Assembly: GCA_964600285.1 (NCBI GenBank)
Contig: CAZRIZ010000022.1
Location: 1-13,568 of the forward strand
Direction of reading: 5' to 3'
DNA from: CAZRIZ01 sp964600285
GTDB lineage: Bacteria > Patescibacteriota > Saccharimonadia > Saccharimonadales > Saccharimonadaceae
DNA: 13,568 nucleotides
Shown: one piece after another, positions 6,103-12,835 of the stretch
How the letters are laid out: every line of letters starts with the position of its first letter
Numbering within the stretch: the first letter of the stretch is position 1
The notes under the pieces: model-generated
The model's input: only the letters and a program-made list of their open reading frames with translations
Told to the model about the DNA's origin: nothing
Databases searched by the model: none
Made by a program: the position numbers and the translations under genes

Positions 6103-6257
6103 GATTTGACTAGGCAACCCCTACGCATCTTAAAGTCAATCAAATAACGCCACTACTTACAAGACGAGTTATTATAGCGCTTACGAAATAAGCGCTCTAT
6201 TACCTCGCCTTGTAAAATGCGCGAGGCAAATCAAAGGGCGTAGCTCTAAAAAGGAGG
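6103..6257 (+). promoter_or_regulatory. Structured intergenic element / candidate cis-regulatory RNA leader
   Basis: The 203-nt gap before the 6268 gene is dense in complementary segments. A long imperfect hairpin pairs 6157-6168 with 6204-6215 (one A/C mismatch) and contains a perfect 8-bp inner stem, 6176-6183 with 6189-6196. A second hairpin, 6203-6208 with 6221-6226, uses the same bases as the first, so the two are mutually exclusive. An outer helix could join 6121-6126 to 6238-6243, with ACGCC at 6147-6151 able to compete for 6237-6241. A further inverted repeat pairs 6106-6111 with 6134-6139. An AAGGAGG ribosome site at 6251-6257 follows. Possible promoter upstream: TTGCTT 6075-6080 and CATAAT 6097-6102. 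No known riboswitch class is recognised. Confidence 0.45.
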
Positions 6258-6267
6258 CAATTGTCTA

Positions 6268-6639
6268 ATGGCTATTGCAAAAATTGTTAACTTAACTGGG
6301 AGAACTCTCCACATCACCACGCCTCTCAACACAACGGGAGAAGGAGCTCTCGAATTTAAGCCCGTTGGCCCCAAAGCAGATGCCACAATCTACCGTAAAG
6401 TTGCAGCCAAGATTGCTACAGAACGAGGCGAAATTCCTATCATGGGAGTGTCAGGAGCCGAATTGTTCCACCTACCCGACCCACAACCTGGCACAATGTA
6501 TATCGTTACAGAATACGTACTGCGAGCAGCTACCATAGTGGGTAGAGCCACCTACGACCTGCTATCGTACCCAGACTCGCTTCAAAATCAGGAAAATGAG
6601 CACGATTACATGTCAGATAAATTGTGCTTTCCGCAATAG
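6268..6639 (+). CDS. Conserved small protein of unknown function, phage/actinobacterial-type family
   Basis: This 123-residue protein has no signal peptide or membrane segment. It opens with IVNLTGRTLHI and has a central PIMGV...LPDPQPGTMYIVTEYVLRAA block. From memory this matches a family of uncharacterised proteins found in phages and actinobacteria, with an N-terminal IVNLTPH-like strand, a central GLPEP-like turn and a YIVS-like strand. No catalytic residues can be named, so no function is claimed. A strong AAGGAGG lies 10 nt before the ATG, and an unusually structured leader precedes it, implying regulated translation. It sits alone between the pilin gene and a terminator. It could be an accessory or prophage-derived gene. 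Confidence 0.75.
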   Translation: MAIAKIVNLTGRTLHITTPLNTTGEGALEFKPVGPKADATIYRKVAAKIATERGEIPIMGVSGAELFHLPDPQPGTMYIVTEYVLRAATIVGRATYDLLSYPDSLQNQENEHDYMSDKLCFPQ

Positions 6640-6655
6640 TATTTGATCGACAACA

Positions 6656-6688
6656 AAAGTCCCCGAATTACCGGGGACTTTCATTTTT
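6656..6688. terminator. Bidirectional intrinsic terminator
   Basis: A 10-bp perfect stem (6656-6665 with 6672-6681) with a 6-nt loop is followed by CATTTTT on the plus strand and by TTT-rich sequence on the minus strand. It lies between two convergent genes (6268-6639 and 6709-7191) and probably ends both. Confidence 0.8.
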
Positions 6689-6708
6689 GCAATATAGTAA
6701 AACTTGGC

Positions 6709-7191
6709 TTATTTAATCAATCCGCCATGACAGCGAAGTCTATAAACTAATTTTTCATCTTTGTATATTTCTTCTATCCCAATAAAGTCTTCAATCTGGC
6801 CGTCACTAGTAAAAGTATACGCGTAACCGTCATTTTCAAATTTGCTAGGTCCTCTTACGGGAATAACTGATTTATCTTCTCCAACCTTCATTAACGCAGG
6901 TCTTAATACCCTATCCATTACTTCTTCTGACAAAGCTTCGTCTAACGTTGTGCCATAATAATTCATCCCCCAACTGGGATTATCAGAATTACAATAAACA
7001 ACTTCTTCACCAACAAATCTTGTTCCACCAAAATATGTGTCGTGATATGACATTTTCTTTGCTTCAACTTCAGTTTCATAATGATAGTCTTTAGAGCCCA
7101 AACGACTAGGCATAATTTTATCAGCCTTACTATTTGCATAGGTTTGTTTCTTAGCTTCAATTAAAAACTTAATTAGCACTTCTTTTACCAT
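6709..7191 (-). CDS. DUF5680 domain-containing protein
   Basis: This is a 160-residue cytoplasmic protein from the preferred ATG at 7191, which has GGGAGG 9 nt upstream; a longer frame to 7242 runs through a terminator hairpin and is not favoured. Recognised family marks: FLIEAKKQTYA (9-19), SRLGSKDYHY (29-38), YFGGTRFVGEEVVY (53-66), WGMNYYG (74-80), PVRGP (111-115) and the terminal CHGGLIK (154-160). These match my memory of the DUF5680 pattern found scattered in many bacteria. The function is unknown. The coding sequence appears more AT-rich than its neighbours, which, with its scattered distribution, suggests acquisition by transfer. Confidence 0.82.
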   Translation of the reverse strand: MVKEVLIKFLIEAKKQTYANSKADKIMPSRLGSKDYHYETEVEAKKMSYHDTYFGGTRFVGEEVVYCNSDNPSWGMNYYGTTLDEALSEEVMDRVLRPALMKVGEDKSVIPVRGPSKFENDGYAYTFTSDGQIEDFIGIEEIYKDEKLVYRLRCHGGLIK

Positions 7192-7210
7192 GTTTGTAGC
7201 CTCCCTACTT

Positions 7211-7257
7211 AATATAAAACAAACTCCGTGATTATTCGACATAATTTATGGAGTTTG
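7211..7257 (-). terminator. Terminator of the tRNA-Gly/His transcript
   Basis: On the minus strand an 8-bp stem (7220-7227 with 7250-7257) encloses a second 5-bp stem (ATTAT with ATAAT), and is followed by a TTTTATATT run. It lies 12 nt past the tRNA-His 3' end and just upstream of the DUF5680 gene, so leakage here could also supply that gene's transcript. Confidence 0.7.
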
Positions 7258-7269
7258 ATAATTTCTTTA

Positions 7270-7347
<78 letters not shown>

Positions 7348-7354
7348 ACAAATT

Positions 7355-7429
7355 TGGTGCGGGCAAAGTGAATCGAACACTCATCCTCTGCTTGGAAGGC
7401 AGATATAATAGCCATTATACGATGCCCGC
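7355..7429 (-). tRNA. tRNA-Gly(TCC), CCA encoded
   Basis: Acceptor GCGGGCA pairs perfectly with TGCCCGC. The anticodon stem TCTGC/GCAGA holds loop CTTCCAA with anticodon TCC (7394-7396). The T-loop is TTCGATT, the discriminator is A73 and the 3' CCA is encoded. The first 24 or so bases resemble E. coli glyT. It is the first gene of a two-tRNA transcript with tRNA-His. Confidence 0.96.
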
Positions 7430-7438
7430 GCGAAGGCT

Positions 7439-7467
7439 ATTATATCACTTTACGTCGTTAAAGTCGA
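7439..7467 (-). promoter_or_regulatory. tRNA-Gly/His promoter
   Basis: On the minus strand, TCGACT (7462-7467) lies 17 nt before TATAAT (7439-7444), preceded by TGA, giving an extended TGATATAAT element. The tRNA 5' end is 9 nt downstream. The same TGATATAAT element stands before tRNA-Arg and before the gene starting at 12828. Confidence 0.75.
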
Positions 7468-7573
7468 CTTAGATCAGAGCGATCCAAACTTTTTTTGTTC
7501 TATTTATCTCATAAATCAAAATCGGGGGTCAAACGACCAAGTGAAGACGAGCAAGCGTGGTGGCGCTACAGTA

Positions 7574-7582
7574 TGGTATAAT
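7574..7582 (+). promoter_or_regulatory. Extended -10 promoter of the 7616 gene
   Basis: TGG plus TATAAT (7574-7582) gives an extended -10; no good -35 is visible. The leader of about 27 nt contains TGAGGT at 7605-7610, 5 nt before the ATG. The rest of the interval 7468-7573 shows nothing beyond a small GGTC/GACC hairpin. Confidence 0.6.
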
Positions 7583-7615
7583 TTAACCATAAACATTAAC
7601 TTATTGAGGTAAATT

Positions 7616-8383
7616 ATGCAAGACCAGTTTAATGGGCAAAATACAAACCCGCAGCCACAGAGTTATCCGAATCCAGCGCAGACGCCAACTCCAGGCGCCC
7701 CACAACCAGGCCCAATGCCACAAGGTCCGATACCACCCCAACAAATTCCGCAAGCTCCAATTGCACCAAACCCAAATAACAAAAAACCTAAGACAAAGAT
7801 TATTATCATTATAATTTGCTCGATATTAGTATTGGCAGGAGTTGGCGTTGGAATTTACTTCTTAACTAAAGACAATGGCGCTAAAACTCCCGAAGGGAAT
7901 AATGGCGGTACGAGCCAAACTGACGATAAAAACAAAGAAAAGACTGACGAAGAGCTCCAAAAAGAGTTTGAGCAAGCTTTTAAAGACGCCATCGAAAAGG
8001 CCGAAAAAGATGACGAAGAATCTATAAAAAATGCTAACACTCAACTAGGCTTGTCGACTGCTCTATCGGGTTTAAACATCGCTTTACTAAAGGCGGAAAT
8101 TAGTGGCGAAGGTGAGATACCAGAATCCGACCTAAACGACATCAAAGCGTTTGTCATTTCAGAAAGCTCTAGCAATAAGTGGCTCTCCTCTTATGGCAGT
8201 TCTGTTCGTGCCTCATTAGACGTCGACTACAGAACCAACAAAGACACCATGATGATTACTACCGACAAAGAATGTGTTAAGCTTGAAACCACATTAGAAG
8301 AATCTGGCTATTATAAATTATCAAAATACGATTTTACAAACAGTCCGTGCGAAGGTGGAACAAGTATCAAGGTTACAAAATAA
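7616..8383 (+). CDS. Pro/Gln-rich single-pass membrane protein, unknown function
   Basis: This 255-residue protein starts with a low-complexity tail rich in Pro, Gln and Asn (1-55), then a Lys-rich patch (56-61), one transmembrane helix (about 61-84), an acidic linker and likely coiled-coil (about 100-140), and a folded C-terminal domain with two Cys (220, 245). The positive patch before the helix predicts the Pro-rich tail inside and the C-terminal domain outside. The layout resembles many surface proteins of Saccharibacteria and Gram-positive relatives, but no family is recognised and no function is claimed. Oddly, the Pro-rich tail faces the cytoplasm, where it may bind partner proteins. 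A strong terminator follows. Confidence 0.78.
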   Translation: MQDQFNGQNTNPQPQSYPNPAQTPTPGAPQPGPMPQGPIPPQQIPQAPIAPNPNNKKPKTKIIIIIICSILVLAGVGVGIYFLTKDNGAKTPEGNNGGTSQTDDKNKEKTDEELQKEFEQAFKDAIEKAEKDDEESIKNANTQLGLSTALSGLNIALLKAEISGEGEIPESDLNDIKAFVISESSSNKWLSSYGSSVRASLDVDYRTNKDTMMITTDKECVKLETTLEESGYYKLSKYDFTNSPCEGGTSIKVTK

Positions 8384-8401
8384 CTAAAAACTTAAAAATT
8401 T

Positions 8402-8429
8402 GCTCCAGTTTAGCACCTGGAGCTTTTTT
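8402..8429 (+). terminator. Intrinsic terminator of the 7616 gene
   Basis: Stem GCTCCAG (8402-8408) pairs with CTGGAGC (8417-8423) and is followed by six T (8424-8429), 18 nt after the stop codon. Confidence 0.88.
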
Positions 8430-8430
8430 G

Positions 8431-8470
8431 ATTATAAAACACTCCGGCAAGCAAAGATGCTGTCCGGAGT
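8431..8470 (-). terminator. Terminator of tRNA-Arg (minus strand)
   Basis: On the minus strand ACTCCGG pairs with CCGGAGT (8464-8470 with 8441-8447), inner CAGCA/TGCTTG pairing lengthens the stem, and GTTTTATAAT follows. It lies 16 nt beyond the tRNA-Arg 3' end. Confidence 0.75.
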
Positions 8471-8486
8471 CAATCTAAATTATCTC

Positions 8487-8563
8487 TGGTAGCGCCAGCA
8501 GGATTTGAACCTGCGACCTTAGGCTTAGAAGTCCTCTGCTCTATCCAGCTGAGCTATGGCGCC
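8487..8563 (-). tRNA. tRNA-Arg(TCT), CCA encoded
   Basis: The cloverleaf on the minus strand has acceptor GGCGCCA with TGGCGCT (a G1-U72 wobble), D-arm GCTC/GAGC, T-arm GCAGG TTCAAAT CCTGC, discriminator A and encoded CCA. The loop CTTCTAA gives anticodon TCT (8527-8529). The anticodon stem is weak: GAGGA against GCCTA leaves only three Watson-Crick pairs, with G27/A43 and A31/G39 opposed. It is still most simply a functional tRNA-Arg for AGA/AGG codons. Confidence 0.93.
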
Positions 8564-8577
8564 ATTTCACCTGATAT

Positions 8578-8605
8578 ATTATATCAAAAATGAGGTTAAA
8601 TTAAA
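8578..8605 (-). promoter_or_regulatory. tRNA-Arg promoter
   Basis: Minus-strand TATAAT at 8578-8583 is preceded by TGA (extended -10). A weak TTTAAT (8600-8605) lies 16 nt upstream. The start site would lie a few bases before the tRNA 5' end at 8563. Confidence 0.65.
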
Positions 8606-8630
8606 GTTTAGCCCCCTGAGTGGCATGTTT

Positions 8631-10157
8631 TTAATAAATAGTCTCAATCTCAGCACCAAGTGAGTTTAAACGCCTCGCAAAGTCCTCGTATCCTCGATTA
8701 ATTGAGTAGACGTTACGTAAAACCGATTCGCCATCGGCCGCCAACATAGCCAGCATAATCACAACGGCCGGCCTTAATGCTGGTGGAGTCACAATTTCAG
8801 CTGGCTTAAACTTAGTTGGTCCAGTAACATGAATACGATGTGCGTCCAAAAGTTGCGTATCAACATTTAACTTACTCAGCTCGACTAAATAGATTGCCCT
8901 GTTCTCGTAGACCCAATCATGTAACATCGTCCTGCCTTCTGCCACCGCTGCAATTGTAGCGAAAAATGGTAGATTATCTATATTAAGCCCTGGATAAGGC
9001 ATTGGATGAATTTTATCAACGGCGTGAGTAAGTTTGGCCGGTTTTACTGTTATGTCAACTAGCTTGGTGCGTTCATTACGCGATAAGTACGGTGCTGACA
9101 AGTTGAAATTAGCATTCATACTGCTCAGGGTTTCTAACTCGACCTCTAAAAATTCAATCGGGGCACGCTTAATCGTAATCTCTGAACCCGTTACAATTCC
9201 AGCCGCTATAAAGCTCATCGCTTCGATTGGATCTTCGCTTATCTCATAGCTAACGTTCTTGTTAATGCGTTCCAGCCCACGAATGGTTAGATTAGTCGTG
9301 CCAATTCCCTCAATTTTAACTCCTAATTTTTCCAAGAAAAAACAAACATCTTGCACCATATAGTTCGAGCTAGCATTACGAATTTCCGTTACTCCTGGAC
9401 GTAGCGCCGCCGCCAGCAAAACATTTTCAGTGACGGTGTCACCTCGCTCAGCTAGCACGATTCGAATCGCCTTATTCGGATTAACTTTTCTGACCTTGGA
9501 GTGATAAAAACCGGCCGTAGTTTCAACATCTAGACCAAAATTCCGCAAAGCTGACAAGTGAGGCTCAACCGTGCGAGCGCCCAAGTTACAGCCTCCAGCA
9601 TAGGGCAGTTTGAATTTGTCCAATTTATGAAGTAGCACTCCCATTAGCATGATTACGCTACGCGTCATACGAGCAGCATCCAAATTAAGGCCTGACATAT
9701 TAAGCTTAGCCGGTGGAACAATTTCAACATCACGATGATTGTTAAGCCAACGCACGCGCACACCCAAACTCTCTATAACTTCGATAATTCGATAAACTTC
9801 TTCGATGTTAGCCACGTGACGAAGTGTGGTTTTGCCATCATTGAGTAGAGCCCCGCAAAGTAAAGCTACCGCAGCGTTTTTTGAGGTATTAACTTGAATT
9901 GAGCCGTGTAATTTCTTGCCACCATGAATGCGAAAATGAACCATGCCCTTTTGCCCGAAAGTGAGTAATCCGACTTTTAAAACCGAGCTAATTTTTTCAA
10001 TCATGTCTAGACTGACGTTCTGTTTGCCGTTCTCAATTCGATTTATTGCACTTTGCGAAGTACCAACTTTTTCAGCCAACTCAGCCTGAGTAATATTTTT
10101 TGATAATCTCGCTCGCTGAATTAAATCACCAACTATTCGTTTATAATTTTTAATCAT
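8631..10157 (-). CDS. murA: XRE-type HTH domain fused to UDP-GlcNAc enolpyruvyl transferase (MurA)
   Basis: This 508-residue protein is about 90 longer than a usual MurA. Residues 6-62 form a Cro/C1-type helix-turn-helix (TQAELAEKVGTSQSAINRIENG, 23-44, is the core; shown here only as a landmark by TQAELAEKVG). From about residue 72 the full MurA follows: SKNAA with the substrate-binding Lys93, AGGCNLGAR with the PEP-binding Cys190, the catalytic-Asp region GLNID (Asp394), and ALRPA with Arg462. All key residues are kept, so it should transfer enolpyruvate to UDP-GlcNAc, the first committed peptidoglycan step. Cys190 also predicts fosfomycin sensitivity. The HTH suggests DNA binding, perhaps feedback on its own promoter or other wall genes; this is inference. 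The start follows a -10 box by 7 nt (leaderless). Confidence 0.92.
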   Translation of the reverse strand: MIKNYKRIVGDLIQRARLSKNITQAELAEKVGTSQSAINRIENGKQNVSLDMIEKISSVLKVGLLTFGQKGMVHFRIHGGKKLHGSIQVNTSKNAAVALLCGALLNDGKTTLRHVANIEEVYRIIEVIESLGVRVRWLNNHRDVEIVPPAKLNMSGLNLDAARMTRSVIMLMGVLLHKLDKFKLPYAGGCNLGARTVEPHLSALRNFGLDVETTAGFYHSKVRKVNPNKAIRIVLAERGDTVTENVLLAAALRPGVTEIRNASSNYMVQDVCFFLEKLGVKIEGIGTTNLTIRGLERINKNVSYEISEDPIEAMSFIAAGIVTGSEITIKRAPIEFLEVELETLSSMNANFNLSAPYLSRNERTKLVDITVKPAKLTHAVDKIHPMPYPGLNIDNLPFFATIAAVAEGRTMLHDWVYENRAIYLVELSKLNVDTQLLDAHRIHVTGPTKFKPAEIVTPPALRPAVVIMLAMLAADGESVLRNVYSINRGYEDFARRLNSLGAEIETIY

Positions 10158-10164
10158 AGCCTAC

Positions 10165-10193
10165 ATTATATACTACCTGTGATATATTTGGAA
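10165..10193 (-). promoter_or_regulatory. murA promoter, leaderless start
   Basis: Minus-strand TTCCAA (10188-10193) and TATAAT (10165-10170) are 17 nt apart; the ATG at 10157 begins 7 nt after the -10 box and no ribosome site exists. The promoter fills the 38-nt space after the AAA+ stop codon, so murA need not depend on the upstream operon. Confidence 0.65.
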
Positions 10194-10195
10194 GT

Positions 10196-12451
10196 CTATT
10201 CTGAAACTGCGATTGAGTCGGCTTCACGACGATTATCGACGATTTTCTTGACGTCTTCAAGCGAGATATTAAACTCCTTACCCACCAAATCACTACCGCC
10301 TATGACGGCTCGAGCCACAATATTCTCTACAGTTGATTGCACCATCCGACGCATTGGTCGAGCACCAAGCCTTGGATCATAGCCAGCGTCCACCAGATAA
10401 TCCTTGGCATCATCGGCCACATTAACTTTAATCTTTTGCACCGATAAAGTTTTGTTAACGCCAGCAATAATAAGGTCTAAAACTTGCTTCAGCTCAGCTT
10501 TATTAAGTGGTCGAAAGACTAATATTTCATCAAAACGATTCAAAAATTCTGGTCTAAATTGATGTGACGTAATAAGTTCATCGACAAACTGAGCCTCAAA
10601 CTTACTAACCTCATAACCACGCTCAACAAATTCACGAATTCGTTGAGCNNNNNNNNNNNNNNNNNNNNNNNNNNNNNNNNNNNNNNNNNNNNNNNNNNNN
10701 NNNNNNNNNNNNNNNNNNNNNNNNNNNNNNNNNNNNNNNNNNNNNNNNCCAAAATAGACTTCCGCAAGAGACTTAGCCAGCTCGGTCTTGCCAACACCAG
10801 TTGGACCGAGGAAAAGAAAAGTCCCAATCGGCTTTTTAGTACTTCGTACGCCCGCTCGCGCACGGCGTAAAGCGTTACTAACCACATCCACCGCCCGACT
10901 TTGATTTATCATACGCTCGTGAATTTTATCCTCTAGGTTGAGTAGCATAGCCCTTTCTTCCTCATGATTGACTGCCCCAATTTTTACATTCATGGTTTGT
11001 TCAATCGCCTGTTGTACTGACCTTACTGTAACCAGCCCATTCTCAGCATAGCTAGCGGCATTTTCCATTAGCTTAATAGCCTTGCCCGGCATAACTAAGT
11101 CGTGCACATAGCGTTCTCCCAAGCGATAAGCTTCTTTTAGAGCCTGATACATATAAATTACCTGAAAACGTTTCTCAAAGCTCAGTACCCGATCCTGCAT
11201 TGCTGTCATAGTTTCAGATTCGCTAGCCGGGTCAATCACGATTTTATTAAGAGCATTGCCAACCGCTGGATTTTTCTTTGAAATCTGTAGCATACGATGC
11301 TCGTTCATCGTCATAATTAAGCGCACGTTACCAGCTTCAAGAATGGGCAAAATTACATTTGAGAGGTCAATCGCACCAACCGCCTCTTCAAAGAATACGT
11401 TAGCATTATCGAAACAAATAATGATATTTTTGGCGGCATAAGCCTCTGCAAAAATATTTGTAACCAAGCCCTCTAGTTCTCCTCGACCTGGGGCTGCGGC
11501 AATCAAGGCACTGGCATCAAGCAAGACAATCTGACGAAAGTCTAAATGACTCGGCAACTCATCGGTAGAATTAAGTAGCTTCTCAGCCAAAGAATACACG
11601 ACCGTGGTTTTGCCAGCGCCGTCTGGACCGATAAGGGCTGCGTTTTGCTTGGAACTACCAGAAAAAATTTCAATCATGCGAGCAACGACAGCCTTATGAG
11701 AATCAGTCACGGCCAACATATATTGGTGAGCGATAATCTCCTGACTAATATTCCGACCAAATTTGTCGATAAGTGGCGTGTAACCAAACGACCAGTCTCT
11801 AGCTATGCCACCCGTTCTTAGCACCGTATTATGATCTTTTATAGTATGTATATAATCGTGCCAGCGCACACCGTCTAACAAATCATCGTAACTTAGCTGT
11901 AATTTAGCTAAAATCGCCTCGTAATTCGGGAAATTCTTAATCAGGGCTAACGCCAGAATTCCACCAGAAAGTGTCGGCGACTTGATAGTTTTACGTATCT
12001 CTAAAGCCTCTGACCAAATTTTGTTCATATCGGCCGAATCAGTTGACGTTAACTCTGACAAAAATCGCGGGCTAATACCAAACCGCACCAAAAGAAATGA
12101 TCCGCTTGAAGTATTAGTTAAAATTTCAGCCAATTCGCGAGGTGATGGGTTGCGCGACAATTGCCCTAGCACGCTGCTAGACATAATATTATCAATGCGG
12201 TTATCGTCGCCCTCTTTCACAGCCAAGTGGTATAAATACCAACGCCACCACTGATAAATTGCCCACATCAAGGTTCCCGGCGCTATCACTAACCAACCAA
12301 CAGCATAACCAAATACAACCAGCGTCACGCCCCCCAGAATCAACAACCAACTAAACCATTGCAAAACAAACCGCCAATTAGGCGAAATTTGCACCGTCGC
12401 CCTAGCTTCGTGTGACCTCAGACTATTATATTTTAATTTCACATCTGCCAT
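10196..12451 (-). CDS. Membrane-anchored ClpB/ClpC-like AAA+ ATPase with degenerate first ATPase domain
   Basis: The visible product is 751 residues, 34 of them from the N gap. Order: two membrane helices (about 28-68), a degenerate Clp_N-like repeat pair (about 90-200), D1 AAA+ domain (about 225-410), helical linker, D2 AAA+ domain (about 500-751). D1 keeps Walker A GPDGAGKT (275-282), but Walker B reads IIICFDN (Glu replaced by Asn349), the usual KYRG pore loop reads PGRG, and the RRF arginine fingers are absent (ALNKI, 400-404). D2 has intact Walker A GPTGVGKT (549-556), Arg finger RPEFLNRF and sensor 2 GARP; its Walker B lies in the gap. No clear ClpP-binding loop is seen. It probably remodels membrane-associated proteins using D2 alone. 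The start at 12451 (MADVK) overlaps the upstream gene by 13 nt; a longer frame is not favoured. Confidence 0.85.
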   Translation of the reverse strand: MADVKLKYNSLRSHEARATVQISPNWRFVLQWFSWLLILGGVTLVVFGYAVGWLVIAPGTLMWAIYQWWRWYLYHLAVKEGDDNRIDNIMSSSVLGQLSRNPSPRELAEILTNTSSGSFLLVRFGISPRFLSELTSTDSADMNKIWSEALEIRKTIKSPTLSGGILALALIKNFPNYEAILAKLQLSYDDLLDGVRWHDYIHTIKDHNTVLRTGGIARDWSFGYTPLIDKFGRNISQEIIAHQYMLAVTDSHKAVVARMIEIFSGSSKQNAALIGPDGAGKTTVVYSLAEKLLNSTDELPSHLDFRQIVLLDASALIAAAPGRGELEGLVTNIFAEAYAAKNIIICFDNANVFFEEAVGAIDLSNVILPILEAGNVRLIMTMNEHRMLQISKKNPAVGNALNKIVIDPASESETMTAMQDRVLSFEKRFQVIYMYQALKEAYRLGERYVHDLVMPGKAIKLMENAASYAENGLVTVRSVQQAIEQTMNVKIGAVNHEEERAMLLNLEDKIHERMINQSRAVDVVSNALRRARAGVRSTKKPIGTFLFLGPTGVGKTELAKSLAEVYFXXXXXXXXXXXXXXXXXXXXXXXXXXXXXXXXXXAQRIREFVERGYEVSKFEAQFVDELITSHQFRPEFLNRFDEILVFRPLNKAELKQVLDLIIAGVNKTLSVQKIKVNVADDAKDYLVDAGYDPRLGARPMRRMVQSTVENIVARAVIGGSDLVGKEFNISLEDVKKIVDNRREADSIAVSE
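10649..10748. other. 100-N scaffold gap inside the AAA+ gene
   Basis: The flanks share no sequence, so unlike the first gap real bases are missing. The left flank codes for residues after sensor 1 of D2, the right flank for residues just after Walker A. By comparison with ClpC about 95-105 residues (roughly 300 nt) belong here, not 33. The reading frame is kept across the 100 N, so if the gene is intact the true length should be 1 mod 3. Confidence 0.85.
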
Positions 12452-12828
12452 TTTGGAACTACCCCCAATATAAATAGCACCAAACAGAGCACTGGCAAGA
12501 AGGGCGTGATTACCCAGGCCATCATCGCAAACAAGTCCCAAAGAGAGTGAAGTATGAGAGCTATTACGCCAAAGAACAGGACGAACAAGCGAATAAACAT
12601 ACCAATCACTCGTCCGATTATACGATCAAATAAGTTTCTTAGTTTGTCTTCAAGAGCGCCTTTTTCAAGCTTTTCTGAATCGATCATTTTGAAAGGTTGG
12701 AATAAAGTCAGGACAAGCAGATCAATTGAAAAGAAGTCAAAAGTCTTCTTTAGGCCATTAAGCAATCGTTGAAAACGATTTTTCAAGCCGGCTCCATACC
12801 ACCATCTCAGGAAACTAGCCAATAACAT
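12439..12828 (-). CDS. Conserved small membrane protein of the CPR type, partner of the AAA+ gene
   Basis: This is a 129-residue protein from the ATG at 12828, 7 nt after a TATAAT. A frame eight codons longer begins upstream of the likely transcription start and is rejected. It opens with MLLASFLRWWYGAGLKN, then FFSIDLLVLTLFQPFKMI, an amphipathic region (RIIGRVIGMFIRLF), and two hydrophobic helices near the C-terminus (about 75-125). From memory, short proteins with the WWYGAG motif and a LLKTLFxPF-like segment recur in Patescibacteria with unknown role. Its stop overlaps the AAA+ start by 13 nt, so the two are translationally coupled and probably work together at the membrane. No function is claimed. 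Confidence 0.8.
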   Translation of the reverse strand: MLLASFLRWWYGAGLKNRFQRLLNGLKKTFDFFSIDLLVLTLFQPFKMIDSEKLEKGALEDKLRNLFDRIIGRVIGMFIRLFVLFFGVIALILHSLWDLFAMMAWVITPFLPVLCLVLFILGVVPKWQM

Positions 12829-12835
12829 AAGCTTT

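Noticed and set aside
6157..6226. CRISPR or tandem repeat array
   Set aside because: Only inverted complementarity is present; there are no regularly spaced direct repeats here or elsewhere in the window.
7192..7242. Longer start for the DUF5680 gene
   Set aside because: It would start inside the tRNA terminator hairpin; the ATG at 7191 has a good ribosome site and fits the family's N-terminus.
12452..12541. 30-codon N-terminal extension of the AAA+ protein
   Set aside because: It lies inside the upstream membrane-protein gene in another frame; the MADVK start at 12451 gives a normal 13-nt coupled overlap.
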